Source of the DNA: Chlorokybus atmophyticus
Lineage: Eukaryota; Streptophyta; Chlorokybophyceae; Chlorokybales; Chlorokybaceae
DNA: 24,840 bases
NCBI GenBank assembly: GCA_009103225.1
Contig: RHPI01002048.1
Coordinates: 721,979 to 746,818 of the forward strand
Direction: 5' to 3'
Shown piece by piece: positions 1 to 11,383 of the stretch (positions are counted from its first letter, which is position 1; the number at the start of each line of letters is the position of its first letter). The notes below the pieces were generated by a model, which saw only the letters and a program-made list of their open reading frames with translations, did no database searches and had not been told where the DNA came from. The translations under genes were made by a program, and so were the position numbers.

Positions 1-20
1 GGGGGGGGGGGGGGGGGGGG
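1..20. repeat. Poly-G run at the window edge
   Basis: Twenty consecutive G open the window. A run of 12 C lies near the opposite edge (24819-24830). Homopolymer G at a sequence end is often an assembly or sequencing artefact next to a gap, so I attach no biological meaning to it. Confidence 0.9.
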
Positions 21-945
21 TCATGTTCAGTGCAACGCTATTCTAGGTGTGCGTAGGCACCCGTACACACCCACAATGAGTGCTTAGCATTGTGGATGGT
101 GCCAATATATGGCGCATTGGACAATGTGCTGGTCATGTAGACAGCGCCTGTGCGTGTGTACAAAAGATGTTATGCCTCATAGGTTGCATGCAAGGGGTGT
201 TATGCATCACCACACACAGAGTGACATTCACCCACCACACATAGCAAACAGCATGTTATATAATTCACCACCGGGCTACACTATCTACACTACTACTACA
301 CTACTCGCCTTCCCCGTTAGACACACAAGCATGCAAGTGTCCCAGTCAGTCACCTGGACAACGGCGCAGGGTTAGCGGCCAGCCCTTGGCCCCCAGCAGT
401 AGCAGACCACAAGGACTCCCTTCCCTCCCCCGCTCCGCCACCTCCGCCCTCGCTGCACTCGCCTACCATACACTGCAATTGCTGCAGCCAGGCAGCATTG
501 CCTGCACGTTGCGGTTAGCTGGCATGCACCACGTCAGCATGACACTGCCTGTGCAGTCGAGGTCATCGCTGTGTACGACTCAAAAGATGTTTGGGACTAC
601 GAAGGGACACCGTGTCTTTATAAACAAGAGATAACGAAAGACAAATAATCTACCACTCAACCCTCATCAACCACTCAACCCTGAGTACGATATATTCTGA
701 GTACGACATACCCAGTACACAAGACTCACTGTCGTGGACCCGCCCGCCAACCCACAGGTCTAAGCTCCTCACGCCTGTTGTTGTTGTTGTTGTTTGTCCC
801 TGTCGCCTTGTACGCTCAGTATTTTCTCCGCAGCCGCTCGTCCGACACACGTTTCTTCAGAAACCGCGCATCATCATCGAGCAATGCTTCCCTGTTGTTG
901 ATCATGACCTCCGCAATAGCTTGTTGAACACCAGCCGGCGGAGCA
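21..945. other. Gene-poor stretch, nothing recognised
   Basis: Open frames here are short, overlap on both strands, and several lack an ATG start. The stretch holds a small TTG/GTT trinucleotide repeat near 777-793 and a TAG/GGA-rich patch near 945-990. I see no conserved domain, tRNA or convincing splice pattern. Confidence 0.6.
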
Positions 946-1476
946 CTAGTAGGAGTAGTAGTAGGAGGTGTAGCTGCAGGAGGAGGAGGCTGATAAGACC
1001 GCGCGTGTGATGCTTGGCTTGTGTTTTCCTGCTTGGTTTGCTTTGGTTGGAGGGAGGTTTTGGGAGAATTTCTGGCACGAATTGCGGTCTACCGGGGGCG
1101 TGTAAATGACATCCGCAGTCTTTTCGCCCAAGGCAGAACATGACGATGACAGATGGTACACTTTACCAGTCTTAAGGCAGAAGTACTGTTTCGCTGTAGT
1201 GCTTCTGATAGCCAACGGTGAGGCTGAAGCTGCCACTCTGAGTTGCATAATGTATCCAGCATCAACATCTTCATCTTCACCAGTGTCTGAAGAGATGGTA
1301 CCGACTCTGTGGGAGGGCTGCTTGCTGCTCTGTTCTGGTTGCAGAAGACACTCTGTTTTCCTTCGCTCTGCATTGACTCCACATTTTGCCACCTGACGGT
1401 CGAGCCCGCGCTTGCTGCACTTGTTTGGATCGTTTAAGAGTAATGGCAGTAGTGGCAGTTGTCGTCCAGGTGGCAT
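946..1476 (-). CDS. Uncertain ORF with a Cys/His motif
   Basis: A 176-codon minus-strand frame with an ATG at 1476. Around residues 98-135 it reads FCLKTGKVYHLSSSCSAL, followed about 20 residues later by RNSC. The spacing Y-H-x5-C-x2-L...R-x2-C resembles small zinc-binding modules seen in some transposon and Ada-like proteins, but the expected final C-x2-C is only C-Q-K-F. The tail is Ser/Tyr-rich low complexity. An opposing plus-strand frame is open over much of the same DNA, so coding status is doubtful. It could be a real small gene, an exon, a decayed mobile-element fragment or chance. Confidence 0.2.
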   Translation of the reverse strand: MPPGRQLPLLPLLLNDPNKCSKRGLDRQVAKCGVNAERRKTECLLQPEQSSKQPSHRVGTISSDTGEDEDVDAGYIMQLRVAASASPLAIRSTTAKQYFCLKTGKVYHLSSSCSALGEKTADVIYTPPVDRNSCQKFSQNLPPTKANQAGKHKPSITRAVLSASSSCSYTSYYYSY

Positions 1477-1860
1477 ACACTCTGCTTGCTGTTCTTTACT
1501 AAGTAGTACACCAGGCCTTCAACTTGCTCATTCTCTTCATTGGCAAGTGTGACTAGGCCTTCATTGGGAGCGATTGTGGCAGAGCCAACACTCGCGTCCT
1601 TCACCACCTGTCATCGCAACACGCAGGATGGATGAAGACACGGAACAACAGCAACCACAAGTCAACAAATTATATGCGTGCAGGATGATGAGCAGCATGT
1701 ATGCACTGACCTTGTTTTCCTGCCGTGCAGCCACTCTGCTGGGCGGCAAGGGTTGATGTAACTTGTCAACTGTCTCAACTGCACCTGCAGGAGCCTTCCC
1801 TCTAGTCACAAAGTCATCCTTTTGCACCAATAAGCAAGCGTGGGTGGGTGCTTGGGCGGA
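1477..1860. other. No gene seen
   Basis: Mixed-composition DNA leading into the GA-rich tract. Frames that cross it run on into the microsatellite and are artefacts of the dinucleotide repeat, which is open in every frame. Confidence 0.5.
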
Positions 1861-2574
<714 letters not shown>

Positions 2575-2577
<3 letters not shown>

Positions 2578-3368
2578 TCGTACCTCTGCAAACCGGTGGC
2601 GCAAGCATATGACAGTGCTGCACTCGCTGCAAGTGTGTGGATTGGAGGCGGTGAACACTTCTCGACAGCCTTTGCACGGGGCACTTGCGTGCAGCTCTCA
2701 ACCCACCATCGCATTCGTGCATGGCGTTATGTTCCAGCGTCACTTCAGATTGCTCGCCAGGCACGCGGAGGACACCTCTCGTATACCACCTCTTCAACAC
2801 GCTAGACACACGAGCACCTTGTTGCTGGAATCTTCCTTAGCGCACCTGTCAAGGAAGGATTGTGTGTCACAGCCATATGTGGCTTGCACGCACATGACAA
2901 GACGTGCACACGGACTGGTAAGCACAGGCATGCTTGTTTGGACGCACTCTGACTTATTTGTGAAGCTTCGCAATGTTGCTCAGCGATAACAGCAGCAACA
3001 GTTAGCTGGCTTTGATAGCATTATACATCACTGGCAGTATATATAGTATACTAGTGACCATGCTATATAATAGTACTTGAGCAGCAGTGTGGTGGCAGCG
3101 CTGTATGATGGGTGTGCTAGCCTACGTGCCACCAATGCAGCAGTAGTCGTGGTGAGGGTGGTAAGTCACAAACGCCATTGTGTTGGTACTAAATACTCAG
3201 TGGGTAGTGACGACACTTGTGTTGGCAGTAGCCGCGGTGGTCTGTGCAAACACTCTGACGCAATGGTCACATGCGCTGCTCAAGAATTGCAGCGCCCCGT
3301 CACACAAACACAATTGGCAAAATGATGAGTGAGATCGGATCCCGCACAAATGAACTCACAATGACGAA
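2575..3368. other. Intergenic, no gene recognised
   Basis: Open frames are short and lack domain signatures. An AT-rich patch with TATATA and TATAA-like strings lies at about 3035-3070. The last few hundred bases are probably the 3' flank of the minus-strand L-galactose dehydrogenase gene. I saw no tRNA or other RNA gene. Confidence 0.5.
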
Positions 3369-4425
3369 TCAGTAGTTGTTTTCGGGAAGGCCGCTGCGCC
3401 AGGTCATGTTGCGCACGGGAGTGAACATATCATCCAATTCATTGAGGAGGGGTTCATCGCGGGCGCGGATGTCGGGAGAGAGGCCGTCGAGGGCCGCGCG
3501 TACATTACATTGCACCTCATCTGGATGCCGCATACCCACAAGCGTCGTGGCCACGTCGGGACTCCTCCTCATTGCCTCACGCAATGCTAAACCTGCCACG
3601 TCCTCACCTCGCTCTTCCATAAGCCTCACCGCGCGAGCACACACGTCTTTTAGTCTCTTGGGCGCCGGGTGCCATGCTGGTGGGTTGGGTGTCAAGAGGC
3701 CCATACAGAGGGGAGAAGCATTGATAATCCCAACATTCTTCTCTTTAAGGTAGGGCACGAGGTGGAGCAGAGACGTGTCGAAGAGTGTGTTGTGGCAATA
3801 TGACAGAATCACGTCCACGCTGCCGGGCTCCGCGCGGTCCAGCACGTAGCGAAACACCTTCAATGGCAAACCCGTGATCCCAATGAACCGCACAATGCCC
3901 TCCATCTTTAGCCGTTGCAGCGCTGGCAATGTCTCATTCACAATCTGGTAGAGAAAGGAAGGATGACCACTACATACAAAGTTACAAGTGTCACCACCGC
4001 ATGTCAAGCTTGCTAGCACCAACCTGATCAAGAGATCCCAACTCAATGTCGTGAACTTGCATGACATCAACGTAGTCCACCTGCAGGCGCGCAAGGCTTT
4101 CGTGCACACTGCGCGTGACTCTCTCTGCGCTGAAGTCAAAGTCAGAAGAACTGTAGTGACCGCACTTTGTCGCAAGGATGTATTCATCACGAGGGATGGG
4201 TTTCAATGCACAGCCCAGCGCAGTCTCCGCCTTCGTCTGGCCGTAGAACGGTGAAGTGTCGAAGTAGTTGATGCCGGCGGCGATGGCGTCGTGAACCGCA
4301 GCCACGCCGTCCTCCTCAGCCACGTCACCGAACACACCGCCAAGAGGGGATCCACCAAACCCTAACCCGCTGACCTGCAACCCAGTGGATCCCAGAGGCC
4401 GCCGGGGCAACTGCACCGCCGCCAT
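3369..4425 (-). CDS. L-GalDH: L-galactose dehydrogenase (aldo/keto reductase)
   Basis: NAD-dependent oxidation of L-galactose to L-galactono-1,4-lactone, the penultimate step of the plant (Smirnoff-Wheeler) ascorbate pathway. There are two exons, 4425-4024 and 3944-3369, split by a 79-bp GT-AG intron in phase 0; the product is 325 aa, against about 319 in Arabidopsis. The AKR tetrad is visible: Asp56 and Tyr61 (FDTSPFYG), Lys87 (ATKCG) and His125 (VHDIE). The second exon carries FIGITGLPL, VDVILSYCH and the family C-terminus NMTWRSG. I chose the ATG at 4425 (context AGCATGGCG) because the protein then begins like plant homologues; an in-frame ATG at 4491 would add 22 residues. No transit peptide is evident, which fits the cytosolic plant enzyme. 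Confidence 0.95.
3945..4023 (-). other. Intron of the L-galactose dehydrogenase gene
   Basis: It begins GTTGGTGC and ends CTCTACCAG on the minus strand, 79 bp, phase 0. Removing it joins GSLDQ to IVNETLPALQ, matching the uninterrupted family sequence. Reading through it meets a TGA. Confidence 0.93.
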
Positions 4426-5805
4426 GCTGATGATGTGTGCCTGATTGAATGCGAAGGTGTTGGCTTGTTTGCAAACCATTACAACAGCCATTTGCTAGCA
4501 CCTTTGTGGCATGAGACGTTAAGTTACACCTATGCAAAGAACATGCACACAGCAGCAAGCACAAGCAGAAGACCAGACATCGAACTAAGACAGGGGCACA
4601 ACTACAGCTATGCGGCCTAGCTGAGTGCGTGCAAGTGGGGCGGAGGATAGTAGCAGGCAGCAGAGACAGGCCGCACCCACCTGAAGAGGCGCAATGCCCA
4701 TGATATGCGCAATTATTCATGTGTGTAGGATCCTTAGTTTCACGTACTCAGCACTGGCATGTGTGCGCACCCGGTTACTATATGCCGGACACATGCTGCA
4801 AACAGCACACACACGCGCCACAACATCTTCATCGTCACCGCCAGGCTATGTGCTTGCTCACCTACCTCAATTACCCCCACATGCACAGCCCCGTAGCAGC
4901 ACAGTCGTGGTAACTGTCACATGCTCTGTACTGGCAGTTACCATGCTCTAGCATGCAGCATGGTCATGTCACCCGCAGCAAGACTCCTTCCGCCGCCTCT
5001 CCCGTCCCCACCGCCACCATCCTCCCTGCTCCCGCCGCCGCCACCAAAGCCTGTTCGTCGTTTGTGGCCTGACAGCTCGAGCCAGAGAGATTGTGTAAAC
5101 ACTTGAGGTGGCTGATTGCTGTCACATCAGCAGCTGATGGCGGAATTACGGGCATGCTGTGTGGTCGCCGGCAGAGACTGCTCACCCTGCGTTTGTAACG
5201 GATTGTAGCAAGACTCAAATTGTGGCAGAGTGTAGGAGAGACGCATTGGAGATTGTGTGCACGACTGCTTGTGATTATGTAATGGTGTGCATGGACAGGA
5301 TTGGGACACTGCCCCGTGAAGGTTGTAAAGTTCAGGAGACATTGCCTGGCGGTTTTGCAAATAGGGTTACTTGCGAGTAGGTGTGCGATAAGCGTATTAG
5401 ATACACTCACTGGGAGACACTCTTTGTTTAGTAATACAAGTGGTCAACATAGAAAAAAATCGGGCACCGCGTACGTATGTGTGCAAACAACAACGACGTG
5501 CGTGAGTCACAGGGGTGGGCAGTAGCTTGAGTGGCAGAGTGAGTGCGAGAGAGGTGAGGTAGATGAACAAAAGAAGAGGTATAGCCCAACAATGACGCAT
5601 GTTTGGGAGTAAAGTGTGCATGTGATGTTGACACATGTTGTGATGTGAAGCATGTGATGCGTCATGGTGTATGCACGCAATAGCACTTCGCATCTTTGTA
5701 CACAATAGTGCAATATATGCACAGTCTTTGCAAGCACTGCCCTGCCCGCGGTTTCTACACTGTGGTCAACCTTGCAAAGATTAAGCACTAACTAGAACGG
5801 CCTCG
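4426..5805. other. Intergenic interval, no gene supported
   Basis: This lies between the start of L-galactose dehydrogenase and the stop of the ESV1/LESV gene, both on the minus strand. It should therefore hold the promoter of the former and the 3' UTR of the latter. A pyrimidine-rich C/T patch at about 4985-5048 encodes a proline-rich shadow on the plus strand. Frames of 60-150 codons occur on both strands without recognisable domains or splice logic. Confidence 0.5.
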
Positions 5806-8800
5806 CTATCTCGGCTGGACTTGCCGCAAGTTCCATGAGTTTTGGTACGCCTCCTCGAACCCGTAATGCGGTCTGCGCTCAAACCATGTGTCCCCTGGCT
5901 CTGTCGTATCCCAATGCTCGCCAGTTGTGCTGTGGCCATACTTCTGGACCTGCCAACAGACACAACAGAAGTTATTATGCCAACACGACATCATCTGCGC
6001 AAGACAAGCAGAAAAACGACACCAAGTCTTGCACTGAACATGGCAGTACAGTACCCAGCATACCATGCCATTGCCGAAATGGTTTTCACCCCAACTTCTC
6101 AAGTACTCCTCCGAACCCTCTTCCTTGCTCCAGTTCTGACCAGACTTGTGACCCTCACCACCCCAGCCATACTTCTCCTCCCACTTGTCACCCCATTCCC
6201 TACGCTTGCCTGCTCGTGTGAACAAACTTCAGTGCAAACAAAGCATATGCACCACCACAGTGACATGGGGACAAAGCTCAGCGTAACAACTCACATAATT
6301 GTCATCTGCCATCAGACCAACTTTGCAACTGCCAATAACAGCATGCCTGTATAGGGATCGACCTCTTCAGCCCACCGGTCCGTCCACTTGCTTGCAGCGC
6401 CCTTGCCATCCCATTCCTCACCCCAACGCTCATGATGAACATGACCTGGCCTTTTCGCCCACTTGTCGGCAGTCTTTGACGTCCAGCCGCATGTATCGTA
6501 TGACTCCCACCTGCAGCAGACCATTTTCAGTAGAAGCGCACTTTGCACGTGCATACTACCTGTGCTGATGGAGGAAACTTGTCACGTGCAGGTGCCATGC
6601 TTTCCGGTTGAATGGAGCATATTGAACGTACCACTTCTCCTCCCACTCGTCTCCTTGCCCATTCTGAGCCCATTTGTGAGCGCTCTTTTCAATTCCTGTC
6701 ACACCATTGTCCGAATCCTGGCACGCACAGAGTCAGCCCAGTTGATAAAAGGACCTTTTATAAGTTGCTCCTCCTTGCCAGAGTGCGTGCATGCATGTGT
6801 ATCTACAAGCGTCTGCATGCGGGTGTACGTGTCAGCATCTTTGCATGTGCATGCGCTCGTGCATGACACCATTTGAGTTTGTGTGCATGGTGGCGTGTGC
6901 TTAACAGCGCGCATAACAGCGTGCAAGTATATTCTTGTGTGTTGGGTGAATGCAAACCTGTTGGGTGTATGCAAACCGTGCCTACAGCTTGCCGCAGGTG
7001 CAATTGCATGCAGCTTGTGCGTACAGATGTGCGTTTGTGTGAGCATGCGTGCAGGCATTGGTGCTTGCAGCTGTATTTGTGTGCGTGCACGCTCACTGTG
7101 CTACCTGCATGCGTGCATGCATACGTATAACCGTGTTTGTGGGCGTGGGAGAGACAGCCATGCCATGCCGTGCCTGCATGTAATGGCTGGGTATTGACAA
7201 GTCGCTAGGACCAACAACTAACCTGCGTCAAGGCCTCCGTCCATGTCTCAGTCCAGGAGCCCCCGTTTTCATCTGCGCCAGACTTGCGCGCTCCAAGCTC
7301 GCGATAGCCAAGCCAATCGGACTTCTCCCACCAGGTCTCTTCCCACTCGATGCCAGCTGCTGTCACACCTCGCAGTAGCGTCCACTTCACCCGCAGCCCT
7401 TTCTCGCCTGCAGCACGATACGGATTTGAGACCATTGCAAAGTTGGACTCAGGACCACCTAGGTGAATCGCGTTGAGAACAATCTGTGTGAAAGGTGCAA
7501 ACTCTCGCTGTTACGCACCGAGCTCCTCGCCACTGGCGCGCCACCATTGTGTGCCATCTTCAGCAATGCTAGATGACTCTCCTAGGCCCATATCTTCGCC
7601 CCAATGATCTCCATGTGCAGGATGTACCTGCAGTCAACAAGTATGACAAGGAGTTATATACAGTCCTGTTTGCTCATATTCAACTACCTGCTGTGCTCAC
7701 CTCTAGAATTTGCTCAGAACCCTCACTCTGCATGGGTGGTCGGTATGCAGTGGTCATTTCCACCACGGATTGCAATGGTGGAAGTTCTGCACCCAGCACA
7801 GCCATGCACTCTACCTCACTCTGCAAGGGTGGAAGCGCGGACCTGCACATCATTGGCTTTGGTCAATATCTGAGAGACGTCACCTATGGCCAGCCAAGCT
7901 CTCAAAAAGATAGCAAGCTTTGTGAACAAGCACTGGCACCTTTCCAATACATGCTGCAGAGTAGTAGGCTGCTCTGGTTCAACATAACTGGTCGAACTCT
8001 TCGCCTTTGCCTCAGCTCTCTGCCAACAGTCCCACAGTCAGACAAACCAGGTATAGCACCAGCAAGGGTTGCTTATTCTGCCACAGTATCGGGCGCCACC
8101 TGCTGACAGTCTGTTACTACTGCTGCAGACAAAAGTACCATGCCACAAACCTGCATCTGTGGTGTAGGACTCCAGGGTGTTGGGTCCTGGTTAAACACAT
8201 TGTCAGAGAAGCGCGCACGCTCAGCGCCCCAGCCAAGGTTGGCCTTCATTAATTCACCCTGGCGTTGAGTCAGTGACGGTCTCCTTGTGCCAGTCAAGGC
8301 TGACTGCCGGCTTGTCCCAGAGGACTGGTCATCGTCATAGTTATAGCCATCGGCATAGTCATCACTTGAACCAGCGGCGCGACTGTCATGTTCCGAACTA
8401 CTTGCTCCAGAGTCTGCTGACTGCCTGACTGTAGGGAATTGGTCCATGTCCGCAAAGCTGCTTGCACCTGCCAGTGACTGCCTCGTTGTGGGCTGATCTT
8501 CGTCACCCAGCGCGGCAGTGGTCTGATAGTTATCAACAACCTCTGTGCCAGGTGGCGGTCGCATTGATCCATTGGTTTGTGACTGCCTCGTTGTGGACAG
8601 ATTTATGTAACCAACGCTGCCGCCAGCTGGTGGTGTCACTCTGCCAGCATCCGTTGATGGCCCCCTTGAGGCAGTAGATCGCTCGTTGTCAACAAAGCTG
8701 CTTGCGCCTACTGGTGACTGCCTCACCACGGCAATGGTCTGATCGCTATCCACATCTTCTTTGCCAGCAGGTGATGGTCTCATTGTTCCATTCGTTTGTG

Positions 8801-11383
8801 ACTGGCCTCTTGTGCCAGTGAATTGCTCCTTGTCATCATAGCTGCCGCCAGCTGGTGGTGACTCTGTGCCTGTGTCCATTGATGGCCTCCTCACAGTAGA
8901 TTGCTCGTTGTCAACAGCCCTCGCGCCAGCTGGTGGTTGCAATGTGCCAGCATGTCTCAGTGTCTGAGTAAACTGGTTATTGTCACCAACGCTTACGCCA
9001 GCTGGTGGTCTTGTGCCGCCAGTAGATGTTGTTACGGAGGACTGGTCGTACTCATACTCGTAGTCATAGTTATCAGTGCTTGAACCAGCGGCATAATTCC
9101 CACTGTCAAGGCTTGCGCCAGATTCTGTTGACTGCCTGACTGCGCTGAGGGATTGATCCATGTCAACAAAGCTGCTTGCACCTGCTTGCGACTGCCTCAG
9201 CGCGGCAATGGTCTGGTCGTTATCAACCTCTGTGCCAGCAGGTGGAGGTCGCATGGATCCATTGGTTTTTGACTGGCTCCTTGTGCCAGTGGACTGACCC
9301 TTGTCACCAACGCTGCCGCTAGCTGGTGGGGTCACTCTGCCAATATCCGTTATTGGCGTCCTTGAGGCAGTAGATTGCTCATTGTCAACCCAGCTGCTTG
9401 CTCCCGCTGGTGACTGCCTCAGTGCAGCCGAGGTCTGGTTGTTGTCAACAACCTCTGTGCCAGCAGGTGGTGGTCTCATTGACCCTTTGGTTTGTGACTG
9501 GCTCCTTGTGCCAGTGGATTGATCCTTGTCACCAACGCTGCCGCCAGCTGGTGTTATGCTGCCAGTATCTGACACTGGCCTCCTTGAGGTAGTAGACTGC
9601 TCGTCGCCAACAAGCCTGCTTGCACCAGCTGGTGACTGCCTCAGTGCGGCAAAGGTCTGGTCGTTGTCAACAACCTCTGTGCCGGCAGGTGGTGATCTTG
9701 TTGATCCATTGCTTTGCAACTGCCTCCTTGTGCCAGTGGATGAATCCTTATCACCAACGCTGCCGGCTGGTGGTGTCACGCTGCCACTGTCCGTTGAAGG
9801 CCTCCTTGAGGCAGTAGTAGACGGCTCGTTATCATCAGCACTCGCGCCAGCTGGTGGTCTCGCTGTGCGAGCCCCCTGTCTCATTGTATCGTTGAATTGG
9901 TCGATGTCATAAATGCTTGCGCCTGGTAGTGTGCTTGTGCCGCCAATAACTGTTGACTGCGTCCTCGTGCTAGTGGATTGGTCCTGGTCACTGAGCGGGC
10001 CAGCTGGTGGTCTTATTCTGCCTGTTGACTGCCTCCTTGTGTCAGTGGACTGGTCATGGTCAACAACATTTGGACCCGTTGATCGACTCATGGTGCCAAT
10101 GTTTTGCGCGCCCCTCCTTGTGCCAGTGGGTTGGTCATTGTCAGCGATGCTAGCGCTAGCTGGTGGTTGGTCATTGTCAACAGCGCTGGGACCCGTTGGT
10201 GGTCTCGTAGTGCCAACGTTTCGCGCACCCCTCCTTGTGCCAGGGAATTGGTCGTTGTCAACAATGCTTGTGCCAGCTGGTGGTAGAATCGTGGCGGTGC
10301 CATTTGACTGCCTCAAATTGCCAGTGGTTTGGCCATTGTCAACGACAGTTGCGCCAGCACCTTCCGCACGAAGCGTCTGCCGCAAAACTGATCGCGTCGT
10401 GTCCGTCGCCTCCTCATTGCGTTCTATCCTTGTACCTTCCCGAATACGACTGCCCAGTGGTTTTTGCAGCAACTCGCTTGCATCCCGAAGCGCAGACTGT
10501 GTTTGCGTACGCAGGTCAATGTAGCATGCATGCTTTGCACGAATGCAGGGCAAGACCTAGCTGAATTAGGACAAGTACTGCCACTAGCAATAAGTAAGCA
10601 ATGCATGCTGCCAGTCATGCTGGTGCTGTGGCGCAATCCTAACAAGCAGAAACATGCACGGCAGTAAAGCTTACTTGTGCTTGTTCCCATAAAGCGGGGA
10701 GGCATTGCCTTAAGCGAAGAACGTGCGACGCAGACTGTTTGCCACGCTTCAACATGCATTGCACTGTGGTTAGTTAGCCCGAGCATAAGAGTTGCGCACT
10801 GTTTGTGCTTACTTGTGCTCGCTCCAGCAAAGCCTGTGCTGTGGACTTGAATTCGGGGCTTTCTGTATTACTTCTGTCAGGTCCTTCTGAATTAGCATCA
10901 AAGCTTGTCTGCTCTGCCGTGTCCACACCTGCACACAACCGTGAGTACGAAGAGACTCTAATAGAGCATGCATAGAATGCATTCTGCCTCACACAGTGCA
11001 TAGACTTCAAGGTATGCACATGCACAGTCATCATCCAAACAGCCTTGCCATGCTGCACTGAGCACCGAAGCTTTACTTCGTACCACTGCATAACCAGGTT
11101 GCGCTTGAAGGCACGCACACCTTGGCATTGCAGCATAGGAGCATTGATCAAGAATGCATCCTCACATACCAGGTTGGTCACCATCGCCTGCAGCCTGGCA
11201 CATGGTTGCACGCTTGGCACCATATTTTACGCGAGCTAAGCTTCGGGACTGGGAGGAGTGCTGTTGCCGCCGACTAGGAGGACCTATGCTGCTGCTGCCT
11301 TGTGCTTTGTGTATGTCAAGCACTGAGCAAATGCCTGGCCTAGTGAGTGCGGACTCCATGGCTCCAGTAGTTTGTAACATCAT
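5806..11383 (-). CDS. ESV1/LESV: ESV1/LESV-family starch-binding protein with giant repeat insert
   Basis: In plants EARLY STARVATION 1 and LIKE ESV1 are plastid glucan-binding proteins that organise amylopectin and control starch turnover. Predicted exons: 11383-11170, 10928-10813, 10734-10675, 10496-8151, 8019-7940, 7842-7701, 7627-7519, 7407-7223, 6717-6560, 6510-6347, 6209-6064 and 5949-5806; phases agree throughout, giving about 1287 aa. Residues 1-65 are Ser/Arg-rich, like a plastid transit peptide. About 180-866 is tandem repeat. About 872-912 holds a conserved lead-in (LGWGAERARF, PWSPTPQM). About 987-1287 is the Trp/acidic domain: EWEETWWEKSDWLGY, WGDKWEEKYG, GENHFGNG, KYGHSTTGEHWD. 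Start choice: first ATG after an in-frame stop; 11359 has a stronger context. Exons 5-6 and the tenth intron (GC donor at 6346) are least certain. It mixes ESV1- and LESV-like features. Confidence 0.88.
6718..7222 (-). other. Longest intron of the ESV1/LESV gene, TG/CA-rich
   Basis: 505 bp, starting GTTAGTTG and ending GTGCGTGCCAG on the minus strand, phase 0. About 6780-7150 is dense in alternating purine-pyrimidine words (gtgcatgc, tgtgtg, gcgtgc), which keeps spurious open frames alive on both strands. I see no tRNA or snoRNA signature in it. Confidence 0.8.
8280..10345 (-). repeat. Coding tandem repeat inside the ESV1/LESV gene
   Basis: About 690 codons of degenerate repeats inside one stop-free 2346-base exon. 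The basic motif is about 30-38 residues: (R/T)PPAG, then VDNDQ or VGDKDQ, then STGTRRQS. Pairs form a unit of about 73-75 codons; the DNA string ccttgtgccagtgg recurs near 9289, 9508 and 9730. Three such units plus an acidic Tyr-rich cap (YDYEYEYDQSS near 9040, YNYDDDQSS near 8320) form a block of about 716 bp present twice in tandem. The composition (Ser, Thr, Gly, Pro, Asp, Gln, Arg; almost no large hydrophobics) predicts intrinsic disorder. Confidence 0.93.

Noticed and set aside
4358-4369. AAACCCTAACCC telo-box-like string on the plus strand
   Set aside because: It is inside L-galactose dehydrogenase coding sequence (the LGFGG segment), so codon content explains it.
4921-5106. Proline-rich plus-strand ORF
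   Set aside because: It reads through a C/T-rich low-complexity patch with no domain, splice support or conserved context.
6780-7150. Alternating purine-pyrimidine ORFs (MHGGVCL..., MSVHAHK...)
   Set aside because: They fall in the 505-bp intron of the ESV1/LESV gene and arise from gtgcatgc-type low-complexity DNA.
7223-7518. Premature stop (TAA) disrupting the ESV1/LESV gene after GEELGA
   Set aside because: A 111-bp GT-AG intron (7518-7408, phase 1) removes it and joins GEELG to EKGLRVKWT, matching the family.
8462-10524. Several plus-strand ORFs up to 203 codons opposite the repeat exon
   Set aside because: They are antisense shadows of the repetitive minus-strand exon and fade where the repeats do. 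The minus frame is continuous for 2346 bases and joins exons of a known family.
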